Shown here in pieces: positions 9,235 through 20,300 of a stretch of DNA of 64,000 bases. Source of the DNA: Hyphomicrobiales bacterium. Its GTDB lineage: Bacteria > Pseudomonadota > Alphaproteobacteria > Rhizobiales > Xanthobacteraceae. The notes below the pieces were generated by a model. The model was not told the origin of the DNA. It saw nothing but the letters and a program-made list of their open reading frames with translations, and did no database searches. Every line of letters starts with the position of its first letter. The first letter of the stretch is position 1. Made by a program: the position numbers and the translations under genes. The stretch is taken from positions 1 to 64,000 of the forward strand of contig WHTM01000026.1 of the NCBI GenBank assembly GCA_009377755.1, read 5' to 3'.

Positions 9235-9801
9235 ATGTCATCCCAGGAACCGGTCGCGCCGTCGGAAGGCGCAGCAAAGCCGAGGCGGCGGGACAGAACC
9301 GCGCCGGTCGACCCCAAGAATGCCTTGGAAGACGCCTTGCTGAGCGCACATCGGATTGCGGTCGCTATCGGCGAGATCAACGCATTTCGGGACGCCAATG
9401 TCAGCCTTGCCGAGTGGGGAATCCTGCGCACGATCGGGGCCCGGAAGGACGTTTCGTTGAAGGAAGTCAGCGTCGCGGCCGGCGTTTCGCGGCAGCGGGT
9501 CCGCAAGGTCCTGTCCGATTTGCAGGCGAAAGACCTCGTGACCATGGGTAAGTCGGAGGGGACGGACAAGCGCATGCGAACGATCTCTGCGACGCCCGCG
9601 ACCGCGCGCGTGCTCGCCTCTGTCTCGCAGCAGATGCACGGCTTGTTGTCCCAAACTGGACAAGGCCAGCAGAGCCGCAGGCTTGCGGGTGCTGCTCGCT
9701 CTCTGAACCGTTTGGCGAAGCATGTGCGGCGCAGTTTGGCGGCGGGGAGGCCCGGACGCAAAAAGAAAGCCGACGCAGCGTCAGATCTTGACGAGGATTG
9801 A
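9235..9801 (+). CDS. MarR-family winged-helix transcriptional regulator
   Basis: 188 residues, preceded by a good ribosome site (GAGGAG at about 9221). The first 35 residues are basic and Pro/Ala-rich. Residues 40-150 have a MarR layout: a dimerisation helix, LAEWGILRTIG, then a helix-turn-helix with LKEVSVAAGVSRQRVRKVLSDLQAKDLV and the wing MGKSEGTDKRMRTISAT. The C-terminal tail is strongly basic and then acidic (GRKKKADAASDLDED). It lies between the sulfotransferase fusion and the PAPS genes on the same strand, so control of sulfate activation or of the glycan genes is plausible. The ligand is unknown. Confidence 0.75.
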   Translation: MSSQEPVAPSEGAAKPRRRDRTAPVDPKNALEDALLSAHRIAVAIGEINAFRDANVSLAEWGILRTIGARKDVSLKEVSVAAGVSRQRVRKVLSDLQAKDLVTMGKSEGTDKRMRTISATPATARVLASVSQQMHGLLSQTGQGQQSRRLAGAARSLNRLAKHVRRSLAAGRPGRKKKADAASDLDED

Positions 9802-10191
9802 CGCAGTAGGACATGTCGTCGTGGTCGGTTGAAGCGCCCGCGCGGGGCGGCGGTGGCGTTCTTCGCTCGGATGTGCGCTCGCCGCACACTGAAACCCTGC
9901 ACGAGCCATGGGAGTCCGCCCAAGCTCGCCCCTCCGAATTCGATACCAACGCCAGGCACGAGCAGATGACCGAGCGCAAGATCGACAAGCAACTGATTGC
10001 GATTTTGTCGAGCCGTCCGACATAATGCCGGCCCGAAAGGAAGCTATTTGGCGGACTCGGCAGTCCGCGGATACATGCAGGTTCCGCACCACGCCAAGGG
10101 GCGCATGAACTCACGGCTGGCATCAATATTGCACGCATTGCAATTCGGCCGACACACTCGGGTAGCTTCGTAACGGATAGGCAAGCGGCGA
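9802..10191. other. Intergenic region upstream of cysD
   Basis: No convincing gene is seen in these 390 bases; a 70-codon open frame at 9813-10025 lacks a ribosome site and resembles no family I know. The inverted repeat ATTGCA-CGCAT-TGCAAT at 10128-10144 lies about 50 bases before the cysD start in an AT-richer patch, and may be a regulatory site for cysDNC. Confidence 0.4.
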
Positions 10192-11100
10192 ATGTCCATG
10201 GATCGGTTGAGTCATCTTCAGCGGCTCGAGGCCGAAAGCATCTTCATCATGCGAGAGGTCGTCGCCGAGTGCGAGCGGCCGGTCATGCTTTATTCGATCG
10301 GCAAAGATTCGTCGGTCATGCTGCACCTGGCGATGAAGGCCTTCTACCCGGCGCTACCGCCCTTTCCCATCATGCACGTGGACACGACCTGGAAATTCCG
10401 GGAGATGATCGCGTTTCGCGATAGGATGGCCGCGGAACTCGGTCTCAAGCTCATCGTTCACATCAATCGAGACGGGATCGAGAAGGGCATTGGTCCCATC
10501 ACCCATGGCTCCGCGATTCATACCGATGTGATGAAGACGCAGGGGCTGATCCAGGCGCTCGATTACTACGGTTTCGATGCGGCGTTCGGCGGCGCCCGGC
10601 GCGACGAAGAGAAGTCCCGTGCCAAGGAGCGCGTGTTCTCGTTCCGCAACGAACGCCACCGCTGGGATCCAAAGAACCAGCGGCCGGAGCCATGGACCCT
10701 CTACAATACCCGCAAGAACAAGGGCGAGAGCGTACGGGTGTTCCCGCTGTCGAACTGGACCGAGCTGGATGTCTGGCAATACGTCTATCTTGAGAAGATA
10801 CCGGTCGTGCCCCTGTACTTCGCCAAGGAACGTCCGGTGGTCGAGCGCGACGGCGCGCTGATCCTGGTCGACGATGACCGTTTGCCGCTGGCGCCAGGTG
10901 AACAGCCGCGAATGAGGATGGTCCGGTTCCGTACGCTCGGCTGTTATCCGCTGACCGGCGCGATCGAGAGCACGGCGGCGACGTTGCCAGACATTCTGGA
11001 GGAGATGCTGCGGTCGCGCACCTCGGAACGCCAGGGCCGCGTGATCGATCGCGACAGCGTCGGCTCGATGGAGAAGAAGAAGCAAGAAGGTTATTTCTGA
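10192..11100 (+). CDS. cysD: Sulfate adenylyltransferase subunit 2
   Basis: 302 residues. This is the ATP-PPi-lyase subunit of ATP sulfurylase, which makes adenylyl sulfate (APS) from ATP and sulfate. The PP-loop [18 protein letters not shown] is present near residues 31-48. Other family hallmarks are [25 protein letters not shown], the [10 protein letters not shown] segment and the C-terminal [12 protein letters not shown]. Its stop codon overlaps the cysNC start (TGATG), so the two subunits are translationally coupled. In rhizobia, paired copies of these genes (nodPQ) serve sulfation of secreted glycans. The position between glycan genes and a sulfotransferase fusion suggests the same use here rather than cysteine synthesis. 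Confidence 0.95.
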   Translation: MSMDRLSHLQRLEAESIFIMREVVAECERPVMLYSIGKDSSVMLHLAMKAFYPALPPFPIMHVDTTWKFREMIAFRDRMAAELGLKLIVHINRDGIEKGIGPITHGSAIHTDVMKTQGLIQALDYYGFDAAFGGARRDEEKSRAKERVFSFRNERHRWDPKNQRPEPWTLYNTRKNKGESVRVFPLSNWTELDVWQYVYLEKIPVVPLYFAKERPVVERDGALILVDDDRLPLAPGEQPRMRMVRFRTLGCYPLTGAIESTAATLPDILEEMLRSRTSERQGRVIDRDSVGSMEKKKQEGYF

Positions 11101-13016
11101 TGCACGGCTACGCTGCCAGTCTCGATACCTATCTGCGCACGCAGGAGCACAAAGGGCTGCTGCGCTTCATCACCTGCGGCAGCGTCGATGACGGCAAGTC
11201 GACGTTGATCGGACGGCTGCTTTACGAAGGCAAGCTGCTGCTCGACGATCAGCTCGACAGCCTCAAGGCCGAGAGCGCGCGGATCGGAACGCAAGGCGGC
11301 GACCTCGATTTCGCGCTGCTGGTTGACGGCTTGGCCGCCGAGCGCGAGCAGGGCATCACCATCGACGTCGCCTACCGCTTTTTCGCGACCGATAAGCGCA
11401 AGTTCATCGTCGCCGACACGCCTGGCCACGAGCAATACACGCGCAACATGGCGACCGGCGCCTCGACGGCTGATCTGGCGGTGATCCTGGCGGATGCGGC
11501 CAAGAGCAAGGAACTGCTGACGCAGACGCGGCGGCACACCTACATCGTCTCGATGCTCGGCATTCGGCATTTGGTCCTCGCCGTCAACAAGATGGACCTG
11601 GTCAACTATGATCAGGCGGTGTTCGAGGCCCTCGCGGAAAAGTACCGCGCCTTTGCGAAGCAGCTTGGCGTCGAGCAGGTCGAATGCATTCCGCTCTCCG
11701 CGCTCCGCGGCGACAACGTCGTAACACCCAGCAAACATATGCCGTGGTACCACGGCCCGGCGCTGCTTCCATTTCTCGAAACGCTGGAGTTCGAGGCCGG
11801 GCCCGCGCGGCGGCCGTTCCGGATGCCGGTTCAGTGGGTGAGCCGGCCAAGTTCGGAATTCCGCGGGTTTGCCGGCACGGTCACCAGCGGGGTGCTGAAA
11901 CAGGGTGATCGCATCAAGGCGCTGCCTTCGGCGCATGAGGCGCAGGTGATCCGCATCGTCACCCGTGACGGCGACCTTTCCCAGGCGACCAGCGGTCAGG
12001 CGATCACCGCCGTGCTCGACCGGGAAATCGACATTAGCCGTGGCAACGTGCTCTGCGATGCCGACGAGCCTGTCGTTATCGCGGATCAGTTCCAGGTCCA
12101 CCTGCTTTGGATGGCAGCGGCGGAACTGCTGCCCGGCCGGAACTACCTGATGAAGATCGGGACCAATACGGCGCAGGCGTCGGTGACGTCCCTGAAGCAC
12201 AAGGTCAACATTAATACGCTGGAGCACACCGCATCGAAGACGCTGACCCTCAACGAGATCGGCGTCTGCAACGTCTCGCTCGACAAGGCGATCCCGTTCG
12301 AGGCGTATGCGGAGAGCCGCGACCTCGGCGCGTTCATCCTGATCGATCGCATCACCAACAGTACGGTGGGGATGGGGCTGATCGATTTCGCGCTGCGGCG
12401 GGCGACGAACATCCATTGGCAGAGCCTGGACGTCAGCGGCCGCGCACGTTCCGCCCAGAAGGGGCAGAAACCAAGCGTGATCTGGTTCACCGGACTCTCC
12501 GGTTCAGGCAAGTCGACCATTGCGACGTCGTTGGAGAAGCGGCTTTACAGTCTCGGGCGTCACACGTACGTTCTCGACGGCGACAACGTTCGCCACGGTC
12601 TCAATCGAGACCTGGGCTTCACCGATGCGGACCGGGTCGAGAACATCCGGCGCGTGTCGGAAGTGGCGCGGCTGATGGCTGATGCCGGGCTGATCGTGCT
12701 TGTGTCGTTCATTTCGCCCTTCCGCAGCGAGCGCCGCCTGGCACGCAGTCTCATGAATGATGGCGAGTTCATCGAGGTGTTCGTCGATGCGCCGCTGGAC
12801 GTCTGCGAGACCCGCGACCCGAAAGGCCTTTACCGAAAGGCTCGCCGACAGGAAATCAAGAATTTCACGGGAATCGGGTCGCCCTACGAGCCCCCGGAGC
12901 ATCCGGAAATCTGGTTGGACAGCGCCAAATTGTCACCGGAACAGGCGGTGGACGTGCTGCTCGCGCATCTGCACGAACGTGGGATCACCATGCCGCCGGC
13001 CGGCGCCGAAGACTGA
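11100..13016 (+). CDS. cysNC: Bifunctional sulfate adenylyltransferase subunit 1 / adenylylsulfate kinase
   Basis: 638 residues. The N-terminal part (about 1-430) is the regulatory GTPase of ATP sulfurylase, with [27 protein letters not shown] and NKMDL. The C-terminal part (about 445-630) is APS kinase, with [11 protein letters not shown] near residue 466, [15 protein letters not shown] and the [10 protein letters not shown] loop. Together with CysD it makes PAPS, the donor for sulfotransferases. The fused form is common in alphaproteobacteria (NodQ/CysNC). It is followed by a 238-base gap and then a TauE-type membrane protein. Confidence 0.95.
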   Translation: MHGYAASLDTYLRTQEHKGLLRFITCGSVDDGKSTLIGRLLYEGKLLLDDQLDSLKAESARIGTQGGDLDFALLVDGLAAEREQGITIDVAYRFFATDKRKFIVADTPGHEQYTRNMATGASTADLAVILADAAKSKELLTQTRRHTYIVSMLGIRHLVLAVNKMDLVNYDQAVFEALAEKYRAFAKQLGVEQVECIPLSALRGDNVVTPSKHMPWYHGPALLPFLETLEFEAGPARRPFRMPVQWVSRPSSEFRGFAGTVTSGVLKQGDRIKALPSAHEAQVIRIVTRDGDLSQATSGQAITAVLDREIDISRGNVLCDADEPVVIADQFQVHLLWMAAAELLPGRNYLMKIGTNTAQASVTSLKHKVNINTLEHTASKTLTLNEIGVCNVSLDKAIPFEAYAESRDLGAFILIDRITNSTVGMGLIDFALRRATNIHWQSLDVSGRARSAQKGQKPSVIWFTGLSGSGKSTIATSLEKRLYSLGRHTYVLDGDNVRHGLNRDLGFTDADRVENIRRVSEVARLMADAGLIVLVSFISPFRSERRLARSLMNDGEFIEVFVDAPLDVCETRDPKGLYRKARRQEIKNFTGIGSPYEPPEHPEIWLDSAKLSPEQAVDVLLAHLHERGITMPPAGAED

Positions 13017-13254
13017 AGCAACGTCTTCGGGCCACAGCGTATGCCATCATTCTCGGGGCGGAACATGTCGGCAACAGCGGCGCATGGCGATTGACGATGC
13101 GGAATCTGTCCGACGATCGCGTTTCCGCCATCGCGGCCCGTCCCGCCAGCTTGCCCGTGTCTTGCCCGCCCGAGCGGTGGGGTGGCATCGGCGGTGCAGG
13201 GGCCCCGGCTGATGGCCCGGTGTTACTGGGCGGCGTCCGCGGTTGTCGTGTGCA

Positions 13255-14046
13255 ATGATAGAGTTCATTCACACGCTCAATGTGGCCTACGTGCTGTCGG
13301 GATTCGTCGTCGGTGTTCTCGTTGGATTGACGGGGATCGGCGGCGGATCGCTGATGACCCCTCTGCTGATCCTTGTCTTCGGCGTTCCTCCGGCAACGGC
13401 GGTCGGAACGGATCTACTCTACGCGGCAATCACCAAGAGCGGCGGGGCGCTCTTTCACGGCGTGGCGCGATCGGTCGACTGGCGCGTTGTAGGCCGGCTT
13501 GCGGCCGGGAGCCTCCCGATGACGACGCTGACGCTGTTGCTCCTGTCCAAGGTCGACCGCCACGGCACCGCCGCCGGCGAATTGATCCGAATCATGCTCA
13601 GCATTGCGTTGTTCCTCACGGTCGCCGTGCTGATCTTCCGCAAGTACATCCTGGAGTACTACGCGGCGCGGGTGGCAGTGTTGAACGACCGCAGAACGGC
13701 CGTTTGCACGATCGTCATGGGCGCGGTGATCGGGATCCTGGTCTCGATCTCGTCGGTCGGTGCCGGCGCTATCGGCGCGATGGGCCTGGTGCTGCTCTAT
13801 CCGCGGATGCCCATGGCGCGGATTGTCGGCTCCGACATCGCCCATGCCGTACCGTTGACCTTGGTGGCTGGCATCGGCCACTGGTGGCTGGGCTCGACCG
13901 ATTGGCACCTTCTCGCGTCGTTGTTGGTTGGCTCGTTGCCCGGCATCTTCCTCGGCAGCTACTTCTGTTCCCGGGTGACGGACGGGGCGTTGCGCATGAT
14001 TCTTGCCGTGACGCTCACGGTGGTCGCCGTCAGACTGCTGCTGTAA
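13255..14046 (+). CDS. TauE/SafE-family (DUF81) anion transporter
   Basis: 263 residues from the ATG at 13255; a TTG at 13243 is in frame. Seven or eight hydrophobic segments are visible. The first repeat carries GVLVGLTGIGGGSLMTPLLI and the second carries ISSVGAGAIGAMGLVLLYP, the two glycine-rich halves typical of the TauE/SafE family, which exports sulfite, sulfoacetate or related anions. The position after cysD-cysNC suggests it handles a sulfur oxyanion linked to PAPS use, but the substrate cannot be read from sequence. Uptake of sulfate is an alternative. Confidence 0.8.
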   Translation: MIEFIHTLNVAYVLSGFVVGVLVGLTGIGGGSLMTPLLILVFGVPPATAVGTDLLYAAITKSGGALFHGVARSVDWRVVGRLAAGSLPMTTLTLLLLSKVDRHGTAAGELIRIMLSIALFLTVAVLIFRKYILEYYAARVAVLNDRRTAVCTIVMGAVIGILVSISSVGAGAIGAMGLVLLYPRMPMARIVGSDIAHAVPLTLVAGIGHWWLGSTDWHLLASLLVGSLPGIFLGSYFCSRVTDGALRMILAVTLTVVAVRLLL

Positions 14047-14210
14047 CGGGGGCCCCGCGCATCTGCTTGGTGCCCGCTGGCCACCCTGATCGGCTGGGCA
14101 GCGATGTGGCATGCGACGTGCATGGAGACTTTCGGTTGGTCTGCCGGGAAGACAATCGAGTTCTGCACAAGTTTTTCGTCATGATTCACGAGTATGCTGT
14201 CGGAACTGAG

Positions 14211-14260
14211 AATATCCCGTGAAATCCCGTCAATATCCGTGAAATCCCGTCAATATCCGT
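14211..14260 (+). promoter_or_regulatory. Five helically phased 10-bp direct repeats upstream of the PKS gene
   Basis: Five consecutive 10-base units run without a gap: AATATCCCGT, GAAATCCCGT, CAATATCCGT, GAAATCCCGT, CAATATCCGT. Units 2-3 are repeated exactly as units 4-5, giving a perfect 20-base tandem duplication (14221-14260). All units end in CCGT, and the spacing is one helical turn. They stop 84 bases before the GTG start at 14345. A binding array for a transcription factor is the natural reading; slippage-type duplication without function is possible. Confidence 0.5.
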
Positions 14261-14344
14261 GCGTCTTTTTCACAAATCTTGAAGTTGATGATGGGACGTA
14301 GCTGGGGTATTCCTAAGCGTCGCGAGCGGGTTCAAGGAGGGGGC

Positions 14345-17300
14345 GTGAGCAGTCTACATTTCCTCCGCGACGAAATTGCCGTCATCGGCTGGTCGTGCAG
14401 GGTTCCGGGCGCCAATTCTGTCGAAGAGCTGTGGTCGCTTCTCCTTGAGGGCCGCTGCTCAATCTCTGCCGTACCCCCAGATCGCTGGTCCCTGGCGCAA
14501 TATGGACACCCGCGCCGCAAGGAGCGGGGCAAGAGCTACACCTGGGCGGCCGGCATCATCGACGATGTTTGGGGCTTCGATCCCTCTCTGTTCGGCATTT
14601 CGCCGCGCGAGGCGGAGCAGATGGACCCGCAGCAACGGATCCTGCTGGAGCTGACCTGGGAGGCGCTGGAGGACGCGGGCATCCGCCCCACGTCGATCTC
14701 CGGGAGTGAGGTCGGCGTGTTCGTCGGGGGGTCTTCGACCGACTACGCGAATGCGCGCTGGGGCGATCCGGCCGGTCTCGATTCGCATTTTGCCACAGGC
14801 AATGCCCTCTCGATCCTGGCCAATCGCATCTCCTACGTCTTCGACTTGCACGGGCCGAGCCTCACGGTCGATACCGCGTGCTCATCCTCGCTGGTCGCGC
14901 TGCACCAAGCGGCCGAGGCACTTCGCGCCGGGCGTATCGATACCGCCATCGTCGGCGGCATCAACGTGCTGGCGAGCCCGTTCTCGTTCATCAGCTTCTC
15001 GCAGGCCTCGATGCTCTCGCCGACCGGCCTGTGCCGCGCATTCTCCGCGAAGGCGGACGGCTACGTGCGCGCCGAGGGTGGAGGCGTCCTGGTGCTGCGG
15101 AAGGCGACCCAGGCGCGGGTCGACCGCAATCCGATCCACGGCGTGATTCTCGCGTCCGACGTCAACTCCGACGGCCGCACCAACGGCATCTCGCTGCCGT
15201 CAGGCGACGCGCAGGAACACCTGCTTGAGCGGATCTATCCCCGAGCGGAGATCGATCCGAAACGGTTGGCCTTTATCGAGGCGCACGGAACCGGTACCGC
15301 GGTCGGCGATCCGACCGAGGCAAATGCGGTTGGCCGGGTTCTCGGACGAGCCCGGGCGGAACCTCTGCCCATCGGTTCGATCAAGACCAATATTGGTCAT
15401 CTTGAGCCCGCCTCCGGCCTTGCCGGCATGATGAAGGCGTTGCTCGCCCTCAATCACGGCATGCTGCCGCGCTCGCTGCATTTCGACGATCCCAACCCGT
15501 CGATCGATTTCGATCGCCTTAACCTGTCGGTCTGTGCCCAGCCGTTGCCGTTGCCGAACGCCGCCCAGCAGTGCGCGGGCGTCAACTCCTTCGGATTCGG
15601 CGGCACCAACGCGCACGTCGTGGTCGCGCCGGGCCGACCGTCGCCGGCAATATCGGAGGAGGGGCAGGTCAACGGCGCCGGCTTCTTCTCGGTGTCCGCT
15701 GAAACCCACCCGGCCCTTGTCGGGCTTGCGCAGAAGTATGCGGAACGGCTGTCGACTGCATCCGACAAGGAAGCATCGATCGTGGCGCGGGCTGCCGCGC
15801 ACCGCCGCGATCGGCTGTCGATGCGGCTCGTGGTGTCGGCGTCGAAGCGCAGCGAGGTGGTCGACGCGCTCGATGCCTTCATCATCGGCGAGGATGATCC
15901 GCGTCTGATCGCCGGCACGGCGTTGGGCAACGAGCTTCCGGTCGCCTTTGTCTTTTCGGGTAACGGCAGCCAATGGGTCGGGATGGGGATCGCGGCCTAT
16001 CGCGACAACGAGGAATTCCGCGCCCATTTCGACCAGACAGATGAAATCTTAAGGAGCTTGGCCGGCTGGTCGCTGCGTGAGGCGCTGTACAGCGAGACTC
16101 TTTCCGAAAATCTCAAACTGACATGTGTCGCGCAACCGCTGATCTTCGCGATCCAGAGTGCCGCGGCTGCGGCGCTGCGGCGCCGCGGCTTACAGCCGGC
16201 GGTCGTGCTGGGTCATAGCGTGGGCGAGGTTGCCGCCGCCGAGGCCGCAGGCATCCTCGATCGGCAATCTGCAGTGAAGGTCATTCATTCGCGCAGCACG
16301 CATCAGGAACTGGTGCGCGGCGCCGGACGCATGGCCGCGGTGCTGAGCACCCGCGAGGCGGTCGATCAAATTCTGAAGTCCGTAAGGAACCTGAGCATCG
16401 CGGCGATCAACAGCCCGCGCGCGGTGACGCTGGCGGGCCCGACCGAAGCCATCGGCGCGCTGCGAGAGGCCACCAAGCGCCAGCGCCTGGTGTTCCGCGA
16501 TCTCGACTTGGACTATCCGTTCCACACACCGGCCATGGCTCCGGTCGAGGCGCCGCTGCTGTCCGATCTGAAGGACCTGGTGCCGCTTGTGGGCTCGGTG
16601 CCGTTCGTGTCCACGGTGACTGGAACCGAGCTGCCGGGCCTGCGCCTGAATGCGGCCTACTGGTGGCAGAACGTGCGTGAACCGGTTCTGTTCGAGGCCG
16701 CCCTCAAGCAGGCGGTGAAACTCGGCGCGCGCCTGTTTGTCGAGATCGGGCCGCGCAGCACCTTGCTGACGCATATTTCAGACAGCGTCGACAGCGAAGG
16801 AGACAACTTTGCGGTCCTGTCGGTGCTGGACCGCAGCGACAAGAACGAAGATCCGTTCAGCAAAGCGGTGGCAACCTGCATCGTGCGGGGTGCCCGCGTC
16901 GACGATGCGGTAGTGTTCGGACCCGATCCGGGAGCCGTTCCGCTGCCGACCTATCCCTGGCAGCACCGCGAGTTCCGCAACACGCTGACGCCGGAAGCGA
17001 CCGGCCACCTGTTCGACAGAGAGCGTCATCCGCTCTGCGGAGCGCGCATCAGCAGCGATGCCCTGGAATGGCGTGGGCATCTTGATACGACAACGATGCC
17101 GGCGCTCGCCGATCACAAGATCGGAGAGCAGGTGATTCTTCCGGGAGCAGCATTTCTGGAAATGGCATTGGCGGTGACGCGGCACTGGCTGCATACGCCG
17201 AATGTGTCGATCACCGACTTCGAAATCCTCAAGCCCCTTGATCTGACGGGAGGAGAGACGCGCGAAATTCTATGTCGTGTGTCGCCTGGCTCCAACACGC

Positions 17301-20300
17301 TGGAAATTCTCAGCCGGCCGCGGCTCACTGGCGCCGCGTGGCTGCTTCATGCCCGCGGCAAGATGTTTCACGCCAATCACCAGAACGCCGTCCTGATGCC
17401 GGTGCCTTCGGGTGCGCAGGCGACCGTCCATGGGGAAGGCATCTACCGGTTGGCACGGATGAGCGGGCTAAACTACGGTCCGGCGTTTCGGCTGGTCGAC
17501 GGCGCCACCCGCCCTGGTCCGACGACCATCGAGGTCACGCTCACACCTGTTGTGCCCTCCGAATCGGAGTCGGTGTTCCATCTTGATCCGATGCGGCTCG
17601 ATGCCTGCTTCCACGGGCTATTCGTTCTGTTTCCGGATCTGCAAGCCGAGAGCCGTGGTGTTGCCTATATCCCGGTCCGCTTCGATGAAATGGTCTACTA
17701 CGCGACCGGCGGCTTGGCGCAGCGCGCCATCATCAGCTTGCGGAATTGCAACGAGCGCTCCGTCGTAGCTGATTTCTACATTTATGGCGCCGACGGCGAG
17801 GTCATCGCGATCTTGCGCGGGGCGCACTTCCAGGCCGTCCTCACGCGGCGCACCCCGGGGCTGGAATCGATCGCGCTGGTCGAGCAGTTGCAGATGCTGG
17901 ACGGCCACGCGTTGCGGCGATCGGGCATCGGCGTGTCAGCCGAAAAGGTCATCGCACGGGCGCAAACCGTCAAGGTTGACCACACTGCATCGCTGGCGCA
18001 GGCCGACGAGAGCTTCATTCTCGAAGGCTGGGCGATGGCCATGGCCTACGAGATTGCCGCGGGACTGTCCGGCGGCGAAGAGTTCAGCCCGGACATGCTG
18101 GTCAACAGCGGCAATCTGCCGCCCGAGATGCTGCCCTGGTTCCGCAACATCCTGTTCAGCCTCGAGGGTGCCGGGCTGGCCAAGGAAGGGCACGGCCGGT
18201 GGACGCTGCTGAATGACCCACTGCTTCCGTCGTCGACCTCGGTCCTGCGGGCGCTGGCAACCGAGCACCCGTCGCGCGCAGCGGAGCTTTTGCTGGCAGG
18301 GGAACTTTCGGGCCTCGCCGCCACGTTGGCGGCAGAACTGCAAATGTCGGCTCCCGTCGTGCTGTCCAACGAGGCGCTCGACTACTACGCCATCGCCGGG
18401 ACTTGGGCGGCAAAGGCCAGCGAATGGCTGACGCAGCTATTGCAAAAGACCGAGGCGATGTGGCCGGCGGATCGATCGCTTCGGCTGCTACAGATCGGCT
18501 TCGGGCCTCTGAGCCAGTCGCTGCTGTCGATGATCCAATCCAGGAACATCCACTTGACCGTCTTGGAGCCAGATCGTCGCCGCTTCGAGCGCGCCAAGCT
18601 CGCATTGCCCAACAGCAGCAGGGTCAAGCTGCTCGATTTGCAGAATAATTCGCAGCTCGGCCAGTTCGATCTGATCATCGGAGCGGAAAGCCTTCACCGG
18701 CTTCCCACCTCGCTGCGGCTGGCGAAGCTCCAGCAGGCACTGGCCCCGCGCGGCATGCTGATCTGCATCGAACCGCAGCCGTCGCTGTTCCGCGACCTGG
18801 TTTTCGGCCTGCTGCGCGGCTGGTTTGATCGCAGCGTCGGTGGCTTCCCGATCGGCTCGCTGCTGACCGCCGGTGAGTGGAAGCAGGCCTTGGAGAGCGC
18901 CGGGTTCGCCAATGCCCACGCCGCGTCGGTAAGCCTCGGGTCGGAATCGGCGTTGTTGATCGTTTCGGAGTCGCCGGCGCAGGCGGCCAAGCACCCCGAT
19001 CGATCCGGACGGGTAGAGGCCGATGGCGTAACGACGTTGATCGTCGCTGGGACGTCCTTGCCGCAACGGGAAATCGCCACGACGCTCGCGGCGCTGTTGC
19101 CGCGGGGTGGTGCGCATGTCGCCATGGTCATGGACGAAACCGGGAAGGCGAAGTTCCCGGACTTGGCGTCCGACGTGGTCGTTCAGTTCCTTCCGATGGC
19201 CGATGACGTTGAGGCCGAGCCCAACGAGCGCCTGAGCAGCCGCTGCATGGAGATCAAGGGGTGCGCCGAACGTATCGGATCGGCGCGGGCGACGCTCTGG
19301 ATCGTCTTTTCCGGCGCGCTTTCCTCGGGTTCGGCCAAGGTGCATCCGGTCGAGACCGGAGCCTGGGCTTTTTCGCGAACGCTGGCGAATGAGTTCCCCA
19401 ATCTTGATATCCGCCGCGTCGATGTCGCGCCGCAGGTTTCGAAGCAGGTGGCGGCTGAGCGAATCCGCGATCTCGTTCTGTCGGATACCGATGAGACCGA
19501 GATTCTGATCGACACCACCGGCATCCAGGCTGCTCGCGTCGAAAGCATCAAGCAGAACATGGAAGGGGCGCCCGAGGACTTCGCCCCTGCCGCCCAACTG
19601 CAGCGGCGGATGATGTCGAACCAGCGCCTGCACTGGCGCGCGATCGATCGGAGCCTTCCGCTGGCGGACGAGATCGAGATCGCGGTCGAGGCAACGGGAC
19701 TGAATTTCCGCGATCTGATGTGGATGCTGTCGCTGTTGCCGGAGGATATGCTGGAGCATGGATTCACCGGTCCGACGCTGGGGCTTGAATGCGCCGGACG
19801 GATCATCCAGATCGGCGCCAACGTCCGCCATTTCAAGGTCGGCGACCACGTCGTCGCGCTGGCGCCGTCCGCGTTCTCGACGCATGTTGTGATTCCGGCG
19901 GTGATGGCGGCCAAAGTGCCGGAAGGGCTGTCAAGCGAAGATGCCGCGACCATTCCCGTGGCTTTTCTCACCGCGTTCTACTCCCTGCTGCGGCTCGCCA
20001 AGGTGCGCCGCGGCGAGTGGGTGCTGATTCATGGCGGTGCCGGCGCCGTCGGAATGGCGGCAATCCAGATCGCTCACTGGCGCGGCGCTCAGGTGATCGC
20101 AACCGCTGGTTCGAAGGCGAAGCGCGATCTGCTCAAGGCGCTGGGTGTCGCGCACGTTCTCGATTCCCGCTCCACGGATTTCGTCGACGAAGTGAAAAGG
20201 ATCACCAAGGCGGGTGTGGACGTGGTCCTCAACAGCCTGGCCGGCGAGGCGATGGAGCGCGGAATGTCGACGCTGCGTCCGTTCGGCCGCTTCGTGGAGC

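Noticed and set aside
8184-9992. Minus-strand open frame of 602 codons over the sulfotransferase fusion and MarR genes
   Set aside because: It is antisense to two well-supported genes, has no family similarity and arises from the strong GC bias at third codon positions. Similar long antisense frames at 11091-12416, 18488-19885 and 54383-56062 were dropped for the same reason.
9813-10025. Small plus-strand frame of 70 codons between the MarR gene and cysD
   Set aside because: No ribosome site, low-complexity composition and no recognisable family.
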